Part shown: piece after piece, positions 17,701 through 22,583 of the stretch | Position numbering within the stretch: the first letter of the stretch is position 1 | Layout: each line of letters opens with the position of its first letter | Assembly (NCBI GenBank): GCA_964579795.1 | Contig: CAZOHM010000039.1 | Location: 1 to 22,583 of the forward strand | Reading direction: 5' to 3' | Origin: JAEYFP01 sp964579795 | GTDB lineage: Bacteria; Bacillota; Clostridia; Lachnospirales; Lachnospiraceae | Length of the DNA stretch: 22,583 nucleotides | Notes under the pieces: model-generated | What the model saw: only the letters and a program-made list of their open reading frames with translations | Database searches by the model: none | Told to the model about the DNA's origin: nothing | Translations under genes and position numbers: made by a program

Positions 17701-18236
17701 AAATCAGATTTATCACATGAGAGATTACACAAAAATAACGTAAAACGATCCAGTGACCAGCCTGCGCAGCGAATGCCCTTATCAAAAAGCAGAACATCCT
17801 CAGCTGTCATAAGTACACTGCGCTGTTCTTTTGTAGCTATAAGCTCTTCACCCATCAATTCTGCAAAACAGTTTTGAATAGCCTCAATATCCTCCTGACG
17901 ACATGATAACTCGTCTCCCGTTCGACGATTCCTGATCAATTCAGCACACTGCTCAGCTAATTCCTTTACCCTTCGAGCATCATGTGCTCCGGCAGAAGCA
18001 GAAACACCGTCACATACTTTGATACCATGACGTGGAACACGTTCAAGCACACCTTCGCCAACAAGTACAGAAACAGCATCAGATACAACTCCACGGCTGA
18101 CCTTCTCCTGTTCAGCAATAACACGCATCGGCAGAATATATTCTCCGCTGTTCCATATATGTTCTTTTATATTCTTTCGTATTTTGTTTACAACCCTATC
18201 GGTCAGACTCTGTTTCATAAGCAGCATCTCTTTCAT
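14736..18236 (-). CDS. GntR-PAS-GGDEF-REC-PAS-GGDEF-EAL: DNA-binding cyclic-di-GMP enzyme
   Basis: 1166 residues, cytoplasmic. Order (numbered from ATG 18236): GntR winged helix (8-75; VSRGVVSDAVSVLVGEGVLE), an unassigned stretch (85-155), PAS (about 155-280), GGDEF (286-447) with intact GGDEF 367-371 and inhibitory RxxD 358-361, receiver (480-600; Asp485/486, phospho-acceptor Asp530, Ser560, Lys582), PAS-like (618-745), a second GGDEF-like domain (746-905) degenerate at the active site (QADTF, 828-832), and EAL (918-1164) with Glu949, Asn1008, Glu1040, Asp1070/1071, Lys1091, Glu1127 and Gln1147 all present. It should both make and degrade cyclic-di-GMP and bind DNA. The start is uncertain: ATG 18218 (residue 7) has AAAGAG 9 bp upstream, while 18236 has no clear ribosome site. 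First gene of the signalling operon; two matching palindromes bracket its promoter. Confidence 0.93.
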   Translation of the reverse strand: MKEMLLMKQSLTDRVVNKIRKNIKEHIWNSGEYILPMRVIAEQEKVSRGVVSDAVSVLVGEGVLERVPRHGIKVCDGVSASAGAHDARRVKELAEQCAELIRNRRTGDELSCRQEDIEAIQNCFAELMGEELIATKEQRSVLMTAEDVLLFDKGIRCAGWSLDRFTLFLCNLSCDKSDLVRGNLLDFTFDSADNSFDDRTMDYVEKRVHPNDTNDYLALMNSKFLIEKGKEDEYNASIEYRERISEKYRWIKLSINVSKDTQTGDIQAYLLYQDIDEEKRKIILLKERTEEDALTGALNRRAFMLQSEQLLSESDENRQHAFLMLDVDGFKSVNDMFGHPIGDKVLSDLSKSLHTILRQGDLFGRIGGDEFVICLKDISFDAVIEKKAEQINSLMRRVFDNGISISGSIGIAVFPRDGKTYDQIYSKMDMALYHAKESGKDRFEFFKPGMTRNEDGIAVSEQISEQEGQVETDISLSRKKILVVDDVETNRNLLTEMLKDEYIVLQAKDGRRALLTLRRYGVSISAVLLDLVMPGVDGFEVLQNMQREPILKSIPVIIVSGMDDDENEFRAIEMGAMDFVKKPVDQKLLKLRIKNTVNKQENERLRIQNSYLQLQGEEEQRYRHIVQSTETVVIEHDWVNSVFTYDKAISQHLAGKYDHRPLWRILLSDMVAGSMDVKAMQTMVYELANSKTQQHASIRIKLKTNTGEKHWFEMKALKINDEFNIAHKLLITLNDVNEDMTAEEKLRKLVERDSLTGIYNRTFFLQKMRDLLGHSQNGKWMLSIIDIDGFKVFNCLYGHDEGDRLLTYIAKQLDSELNHYGGVCGRIQADTFAVLHPSRQDCVERITYAFNKGLEKYATTMKLSSCTGRYYIEDITMSINAILDCAMIAHRAAKKGTDKDIYFTEGMQKMLLHDQKIISNMENALENTQFCLYFQPIYEYETHRIVSAEALVRWVLPDKRVILPDEFISLFEQNGFVVKLDNYVWEEACKHLRKWIDEGNKVVPVSVNISRMDICGGTLIDTMIFLTQKYHISPSLLRMEITESTYMSNIDQMIEQVEMLQEKGFIIEMDDFGSGYSSLNILSEVPVDILKLDMKFVLGKDHTGRKSKILGHIINMAKSCHMDIIAEGVETQKQAELLNSLGCNHMQGFYFSKPVSSEEFINLLQN

Positions 18237-18285
18237 TTGTAAGGGTATAAATGCTAAAAGACAGAAAACAAACCTGATATCGTTC

Positions 18286-18300
18286 TGTGGCTAGTCCACA
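18286..18300. promoter_or_regulatory. Operator candidate O2, downstream copy
   Basis: TGTGGCTAGTCCACA: arms TGTGG and CCACA around a 5-bp centre. It lies in the 5' leader about 55 bp after the predicted transcript start. Fourteen bases are identical, in the same orientation, to the copy at 18411. Confidence 0.7.
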
Positions 18301-18354
18301 CGTCAACATCCTGTTCTTTCTGAATTAACAAAATTTACTTTTTTCTCTAATTTA

Positions 18355-18383
18355 ATAATATATTTATTGTAATAAATAGTCAA
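18355..18383 (-). promoter_or_regulatory. Promoter of the signalling operon
   Basis: On the minus strand TTGACT (18378-18383) and TATTAT (18355-18360) are 17 bp apart; start expected near 18348, leaving a leader of about 112-130 bp. The spacer itself is an inverted repeat, ATTTATT-AC-AATAAAT (18362-18377). Confidence 0.75.
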
Positions 18384-18410
18384 TACCGATACTGGAAAAT
18401 ATTTGTATTT

Positions 18411-18425
18411 TGTGGCTAGTCCACG
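18411..18425. promoter_or_regulatory. Operator candidate O1, upstream copy
   Basis: TGTGGCTAGTCCACG, centred near -70 relative to the predicted start. With O2 it brackets the promoter; the copies are 125 bp apart, close to twelve helical turns, so both face the same side of the DNA. Confidence 0.7.
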
Positions 18426-18458
18426 AAGAGTATAAATCCGTTTGCTGGCTTACAGCAC

Positions 18459-18502
18459 AAAAAAACTTTGCCAGCTAAATCATTTTAATGGCAAAGTTTT
18501 TT
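18459..18502 (-). terminator. Terminator of the DUF3048 gene
   Basis: AACTTTGCCA (18464-18473) pairs with TGGCAAAGTT (18489-18498), with a T7 tract on the minus strand (18459-18465) and a T6 tract on plus. It isolates the DUF3048 transcript from the signalling operon promoter that follows. Confidence 0.85.
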
Positions 18503-18514
18503 ATACTCTATAGT

Positions 18515-19657
18515 CTATTTAACTACAACATTCTCAATCTCATTATCCTGCACTACACAAATCCATGTCTTTCCGTTGTTAATCTCGATTTCATTTCCAT
18601 CCATATCGTAATATCGAATGGCACTCATATCATAATTGTCTTCATTGATCTCTCGCTGCCATGTACCAACAGTCATCTTTCCTTTTGTGCAATACTGAAT
18701 GACTCCACCCGAATGACAGTCAAATGCGAGATAATCCTTTTCGTCAAGCTGTACCCACTTATTGTACTGAAGAATGACGTTGTCATATGAAATCTGTTTC
18801 CCGGTCAAATCATCTATCTGTGGACCGTCATACTGATATCTGTCATACTTACCTGTCTCTTCATTATAATCAAACCATGGCTTATTAATTCTGTATTTTG
18901 GTTCAATATGCGTAGCAGACAGACCATCCTCATTCGTAACTTCTTTATCTAAATCACAGAATTTAAACTTTCCTTTATATCCTTCATAATGATCTTCTCT
19001 ATAGCCGAGCTTTTTGATACCGGCCTCAATACCGGCTGCACTTGTGTATACATTATGTGGAGCCTGTCTGTCAGTTGTCCGATAAAATGATGTATCTCCT
19101 GCTTTTCCAAGACCATTCAAATTATTTACATACTCCTGATCAAGCAAATCCACTGCATACGCAGCCTGTCCAAAATGCATATATATAGCATCAAATTCTA
19201 ATGCTGTATATACAAAATACTCTCTGCAGCTTCTTACAGATCCAATTTTATCCAGATTATCATAGTTTTCAAAAACTCCCATTAATCTTGTAATTGCGCC
19301 TTCAACTACATATTCATAGACAACATCCGCATAGGATATACCGCTCATTGGCTGAGCAGCCTCAAGATTATTCAACATAATTGCAACAGGTCTTCTGTTG
19401 CCAATTTTCTCATCAATTGGTAATCCGCTCAAATAACTGCGCATCTGACCTTCTGCAAGAATGTTTGTATCTTTAGGCTCTTCCTGTGCATCTTCTGTCG
19501 ATTCTTCCTGTGCAGTATGATTGTTCTGATTATCTGGCTCAGGTGTGTTTTCCTCAGGTGCTCCACTACCACAGCCTGTCAGCATTACTACTGCAGCACA
19601 AAAAACGCTGAGCAAAAGCAGTACCTGTTTTTCTTTTATCATTTTTAACAGCTTCAT
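18515..19657 (-). CDS. DUF3048 (YerB-like) lipoprotein
   Basis: 380 residues. A lysine-rich N terminus and a hydrophobic stretch end in the lipobox LTGC (Cys29), so it is an exported lipoprotein anchored outside the membrane. An acidic, Glu/Asp/Gln-rich linker of about 40 residues follows, then the DUF3048 region with GQMRSYLSGLPID, NRRPVAIMLNN, VRSCREYFVY, the later YDNVILQYN and a C-terminal part ending in GKTWICVVQ. The family resembles Bacillus YerB; its biochemical role is not established, although YerB-like proteins are thought to act at the envelope. The start is ATG 19657, which has GAGAGG 8 bp upstream; ATG 19663 leaves only 2 bp. It is transcribed alone from a TTGATT-17-TATAAT promoter, with a long stem-loop at the transcript start. 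Confidence 0.9.
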   Translation of the reverse strand: MKLLKMIKEKQVLLLLSVFCAAVVMLTGCGSGAPEENTPEPDNQNNHTAQEESTEDAQEEPKDTNILAEGQMRSYLSGLPIDEKIGNRRPVAIMLNNLEAAQPMSGISYADVVYEYVVEGAITRLMGVFENYDNLDKIGSVRSCREYFVYTALEFDAIYMHFGQAAYAVDLLDQEYVNNLNGLGKAGDTSFYRTTDRQAPHNVYTSAAGIEAGIKKLGYREDHYEGYKGKFKFCDLDKEVTNEDGLSATHIEPKYRINKPWFDYNEETGKYDRYQYDGPQIDDLTGKQISYDNVILQYNKWVQLDEKDYLAFDCHSGGVIQYCTKGKMTVGTWQREINEDNYDMSAIRYYDMDGNEIEINNGKTWICVVQDNEIENVVVK

Positions 19658-19714
19658 ATTCATGGCCTCTCTTAATCACTGGATGTCATTTTGTTAAACA
19701 CTCTCATTAATTTA

Positions 19715-19748
19715 GGGTTGTCTGTATTTTCGCAAATACAAACAACCC
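19715..19748 (-). other. 15-bp stem-loop with GCGA tetraloop between dnaJ and DUF3048
   Basis: Bases 19715-19729 pair with 19734-19748 around a 4-base loop. As minus-strand RNA all 15 pairs form (one U-G) with a GNRA-type GCGA loop; as plus-strand RNA the same position is a C-A mismatch, so the minus transcript is the likely functional one. No T tract follows. It starts 2 bp after the -10 element of the DUF3048 promoter, so it would be at the 5' end of that mRNA, and could also mark the 3' end of the dnaJ message. Confidence 0.7.
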
Positions 19749-19750
19749 AT

Positions 19751-19779
19751 ATTATAATTTATTTGACCGTATAAATCAA
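19751..19779 (-). promoter_or_regulatory. Promoter of the DUF3048 gene
   Basis: On the minus strand TTGATT (19774-19779) and a consensus TATAAT (19751-19756) are 17 bp apart. Start expected near 19743, leaving a leader of about 85 nt that opens with a hairpin. Confidence 0.75.
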
Positions 19780-19801
19780 TGCTTTCTTTTCATCCATACT
19801 G

Positions 19802-20983
19802 CTACTGCTTATTCCAGAAGCCTTTTTTCTTTTTATCGCTGTCGTCTCCAGACTTCTTATCCACATAGTCATCTGTTGCATGTAGTGAGTTTCCCGTCAA
19901 TTCATCAAAATGACGTAACAGCTCCTTTGCTTCTGAATTCAAGCGTTCAGGAACCTGCACTACAAGTGTAACATAATGATCTCCTCGAACCTGTTTGTTA
20001 CGCAAGGATGGCACACCTTTCCCTTTTAAACGTACTTTCGTATCAGTTTGTGTACCGGCCTTTACTTCATAAATAACTTTTCCATCTACAGTATCAATCA
20101 ATACTTCTCCACCAAGTGCTGCCTGTGCATAAGATATTGGTGCTGTAGAAAAAATATTCGTATCCTGTCTCTGAAAAATCGGATGCCTTGCAACAACAAC
20201 TTCCACAAGCAGATCTCCTCTTGGTCCGCCATTTGTTCCCGGCTCTCCTTTGTCACGTATACGCACACACTGACCATTATCTATTCCTGCCGGAATGGAT
20301 ACCTGTATTTTCTTTTTATTAGATACAAATCCTGTTCCATGACAATCCGGACACTTATCCTTCACCACCTGACCCGTTCCCTGACATTCAGGACATGTTT
20401 GAACATTTCTTACCATGCCAAACAAAGACTGTGTTGTATATACAACCTGCCCTTTACCACCACACTTCGTACATGTTTCCGGACTTGTTCCCGGCTTTGC
20501 ACCTGTACCGTGACAGGTATTACACGGATCCTTCAGATTCAACTCGATTTCCTTGTCAACACCAAATACAGCCTCTTCAAAAGTAATTCTGACAGATGTT
20601 CTAAGATTGGCACCCTTCATAGGACCATTATTTGCACGTCCACCGCTTCTGCTTCTTCCACCGCCAAAGATATCTCCAAAGATATCTCCAAAAATATCTC
20701 CAAAATCTGCTCCATTAAAATCGAATCCGCCATATCCGCCGCCACCGCTGTTCTCAAATGCAGCATGACCGAACTGATCATATTGTCTCTTTTTATCCGG
20801 ATCACTCAATATAGCATAAGCCTCTGAAGCTTCTTTAAACTTCTTTTCTGCTTCTGTGTTTCCTGGATTCATATCTGGATGATATTTCTTTGCCAGGGTA
20901 CGATATGCCTTTTTAATTGTTGCCTCATCGGCATTCTTATCAACACCGAGGACCTCATAATAATCTCTTTTTGACTCTGCCAT
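19802..20983 (-). CDS. dnaJ: Chaperone DnaJ (Hsp40, type I)
   Basis: Co-chaperone that delivers unfolded proteins to DnaK and stimulates its ATPase. 393 residues with the full type I layout: J domain (1-72) with HPD at 35-37, a Gly/Phe region (78-120) containing three consecutive GDIF units, four CxxCxGxG zinc motifs (Cys154/157, 171/174, 197/200, 211/214), the substrate-binding beta domains, and a Lys-rich tail. AGAGGA precedes ATG 20983. It follows dnaK by 125 bp with an intercistronic hairpin and no clear terminator, so it is probably co-transcribed with dnaK. In relatives prmA comes next; here a DUF3048 gene with its own promoter does. Confidence 0.98.
   Translation of the reverse strand: MAESKRDYYEVLGVDKNADEATIKKAYRTLAKKYHPDMNPGNTEAEKKFKEASEAYAILSDPDKKRQYDQFGHAAFENSGGGGYGGFDFNGADFGDIFGDIFGDIFGGGRSRSGGRANNGPMKGANLRTSVRITFEEAVFGVDKEIELNLKDPCNTCHGTGAKPGTSPETCTKCGGKGQVVYTTQSLFGMVRNVQTCPECQGTGQVVKDKCPDCHGTGFVSNKKKIQVSIPAGIDNGQCVRIRDKGEPGTNGGPRGDLLVEVVVARHPIFQRQDTNIFSTAPISYAQAALGGEVLIDTVDGKVIYEVKAGTQTDTKVRLKGKGVPSLRNKQVRGDHYVTLVVQVPERLNSEAKELLRHFDELTGNSLHATDDYVDKKSGDDSDKKKKGFWNKQ
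20664..20707 (-). repeat. 12-bp tandem repeat in the dnaJ Gly/Phe region
   Basis: Three and a half copies of ccaaagatatct (the third has one change), each encoding one GDIF unit. The length is a multiple of three, so copy-number change would stay in frame. Confidence 0.85.
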
Positions 20984-21044
20984 AACTGTATCCTCTCATA
21001 GCTGTCCTGTATTTCACAGCCTGCTATACATTTTTTTATTACAA

Positions 21045-21072
21045 GGTGACTCCACATATCTGTGAAGCCACC
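21045..21072 (-). other. Intercistronic stem-loop between dnaK and dnaJ
   Basis: Bases 21045-21055 pair with 21062-21072 around a 6-nt loop: 11 pairs including two G-U as minus-strand RNA, but two mismatches as plus-strand RNA. There is no T tract, so it is more likely a stability or processing element than a terminator. Confidence 0.55.
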
Positions 21073-21108
21073 TGCCGTTAATCAATACTTCAGTTTATCC
21101 TGCATATT

Positions 21109-22583
21109 TTATACTTCTTTGTAGTCTCCATCAACTACATCATCTGCATTGCCGTTTCCAGCATCCTGACCCATATCGGCGCCTGCTGCACCACCCATAT
21201 TGCCCATATCAGGACCTGCACCACCTGCTGCCTGTGTCTTTTCATACATCTTCTCAAACAATTTCTGTGCAGCCTGCATTGCTTTTTCCTGAGCAGCCTT
21301 CAATTCAACAACCTGATCCTCTGTCATATTTTCCGGATCTGCTTTAGCTACAAGCTCTTTCAGTGAATTCAACTCAGCCTCTACAGCCGTTTTATCATTA
21401 GCATCAAGTTTATCTCCAACTTCTTCCATTGCCTTCTCTGTCTGGAAAATGAAAGAATCTGCATCATTCTTTGCGTCAATTGCTTCTTTACGCTTCTTGT
21501 CCTGTGCCTCATACTCAGCAGCTTCTTTTACTGCCTTATCAATATCATTGTCAGACATATTGGATCCTGCTGTAATTGTAATGTGCTGTTCTTTTCCTGT
21601 TCCAAGATCCTTAGCTGATACATTTACAATACCATTTGCATCAATATCAAATGTTACTTCAATCTGTGGAACTCCTCTTCTTGCTGGAGGGATTCCATCC
21701 AAACGGAACTGACCAAGTGTTTTATTGTCCTTTGCAAACTGTCTTTCACCCTGTACAACATTAATATCAACTGCAGTCTGATTATCTGCTGCTGTAGAGA
21801 ATACCTGACTCTTCTTTGTCGGAATTGTCGTATTTCTTTCAATCAGTCTTGTTGCAACACCACCCATTGTTTCAATGGAAAGGGAAAGTGGGGTAACATC
21901 CAGAAGAAGGATATCGCCTGCACCTGCATCTCCCGCAAGTTTACCACCCTGAATTGCAGCACCAATTGCAACACATTCATCAGGATTCAATGTCTTGGAT
22001 GGTTCTTTACCTGTCAGCTGTTTTACCTTATCCTGTACAGCAGGAATACGTGTAGAACCACCAACAAGAAGCACCTGACCAAGCTCAGAAGATGTCAATC
22101 CAGCATCCTTTAATGCATTCTGAACAGGTGTAGCTGTCATCTCTACAAGATCATGTGTCAGCTCGTCAAATTTTGCACGTGTAAGATTCATGTCAAAATG
22201 TTTAGGTCCTTCTTGCGTTGCAGTAATAAACGGAAGATTAATATTTGTAGTTGTTGCAGAAGAAAGTTCCTTCTTTGCTTTCTCAGCAGCTTCCTTCAGT
22301 CTTTGTAATGCCATTTTATCATTTGATAAATCTACGCCTTCGTTTTTCTTGAACTCGGAAAGCATGTAATCTGTAATTCTCTGATCAAAATCATCACCAC
22401 CAAGTTTGTTATTTCCACTTGTTGAAAGAACCTCGATAACACCTTCACCAATTTCAATAATAGAAACATCAAATGTTCCACCACCCAAGTCGTATACCAT
22501 AATCTTCTGCTCTTTTTCGTTATCAAGTCCATATGCAAGTGCTGCTGCTGTAGGCTCATTGATGATACGCTTTACATCAAGTC
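21109..22583 (-). CDS. dnaK: Chaperone DnaK (Hsp70), 5' part beyond the window
   Basis: ATP-dependent chaperone. The frame is open to the window edge, which cuts it at LDVKRIINEPTAAALAYGLD, so roughly the first 160 residues of the nucleotide-binding domain are missing. Visible parts: the phosphate-2 loop VYDLGGGTFDVS, GGSTRIPAVQ, the interdomain linker LLLDVTPLSLSIETMGG, the substrate-binding beta domain (NQTAVDINVVQGER, GIPPARRGVPQIEVTF), the helical lid, and a Gly/Met/Ala-rich tail ending DGDYKEV. It is expected to be preceded by grpE and hrcA outside the window. No promoter or CIRCE element can be seen because the 5' end is absent. Confidence 0.98.
   Translation of the reverse strand, partial: LDVKRIINEPTAAALAYGLDNEKEQKIMVYDLGGGTFDVSIIEIGEGVIEVLSTSGNNKLGGDDFDQRITDYMLSEFKKNEGVDLSNDKMALQRLKEAAEKAKKELSSATTTNINLPFITATQEGPKHFDMNLTRAKFDELTHDLVEMTATPVQNALKDAGLTSSELGQVLLVGGSTRIPAVQDKVKQLTGKEPSKTLNPDECVAIGAAIQGGKLAGDAGAGDILLLDVTPLSLSIETMGGVATRLIERNTTIPTKKSQVFSTAADNQTAVDINVVQGERQFAKDNKTLGQFRLDGIPPARRGVPQIEVTFDIDANGIVNVSAKDLGTGKEQHITITAGSNMSDNDIDKAVKEAAEYEAQDKKRKEAIDAKNDADSFIFQTEKAMEEVGDKLDANDKTAVEAELNSLKELVAKADPENMTEDQVVELKAAQEKAMQAAQKLFEKMYEKTQAAGGAGPDMGNMGGAAGADMGQDAGNGNADDVVDGDYKEV

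Noticed and set aside
18280..18306. Possible second promoter with TTGACG abutting operator O2
   Set aside because: TTGACG (18301-18306, minus) is a fair -35 element, but no acceptable -10 lies 16-18 bp downstream.
20048..20827. 259-codon open frame on plus opposite dnaJ
   Set aside because: It is antisense to a clear dnaJ, rich in Cys, Thr and Ile as expected for a shadow frame, and has no ribosome site or recognisable motif.
21001..21020. GCTGT/ACAGC inverted repeat upstream of dnaJ as a CIRCE-like element
   Set aside because: It does not match the CIRCE sequence TTAGCACTC-N9-GAGTGCTAA, and the stem is short.

Overview
The window looks like the chromosome of a Gram-positive, AT-rich anaerobe of the class Clostridia, most likely family Lachnospiraceae. 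This is inferred from the gene set and protein style (YerB/DUF3048 lipoprotein, ThiI without a rhodanese domain, an HPr-like protein without the phosphorylatable His, hybrid kinase style), from the strong AGGAGG-type ribosome sites and from the many TTGACA-17-TATAAT promoters. Genus cannot be fixed from the window. Nearly all genes lie on the minus strand; only the HPr-like gene and manC are on plus. No rRNA, tRNA, CRISPR, insertion sequence or phage gene was seen.

Layout from right to left, the direction of most transcription. (1) dnaK (5' part missing) and dnaJ at 21109-22583 and 19802-20983. (2) A DUF3048 lipoprotein at 18515-19657 with its own promoter and a long hairpin at its predicted transcript start. 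(3) A four-gene signalling operon at 10145-18236: a giant GntR-PAS-GGDEF-REC-PAS-GGDEF-EAL protein, a hybrid histidine kinase with degenerate kinase motifs, a CheB-CheR-PAS fusion, and a single-domain Hpt protein, closed by a strong terminator. (4) A ROK-family regulator and a MATE exporter at 7642-9979. (5) manC (mannose-1-phosphate guanylyltransferase) on plus at 6549-7619. (6) A housekeeping operon at 549-6364: prmA, rsmE, a cysteine desulfurase, thiI and a DUF6311-type membrane protein. (7) An HPr-like gene on plus at 283-513, and the start of mtaB at 1-181.

Synteny: in many Firmicutes (for example Bacillus subtilis) hrcA-grpE-dnaK-dnaJ-prmA-rsmE-mtaB is one continuous cluster. All the members visible here are present in that order and orientation, but about 13 kb separates dnaJ from prmA and about 4.5 kb separates rsmE from mtaB. 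The signalling operon therefore sits inside a split ancestral cluster.

The most interesting element is the signalling operon. Its first gene joins a GntR-type DNA-binding domain to both cyclic-di-GMP synthesis (intact GGDEF with an RxxD inhibitory site) and breakdown (intact EAL motifs), with an intact receiver between them. Its promoter (TTGACT-17-TATTAT) is bracketed by two copies of the imperfect palindrome TGTGGCTAGTCCAC exactly 125 bp apart, close to twelve helical turns, which suggests autoregulation by looping. The next gene keeps a His and a complete C-terminal receiver but lacks the ATP-binding Asn and Gly motifs, so it looks like a pseudokinase. Hpt and CheB-CheR proteins complete what could be a phosphorelay linking phosphate, protein methylation, cyclic-di-GMP and transcription. 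Its function is inference.
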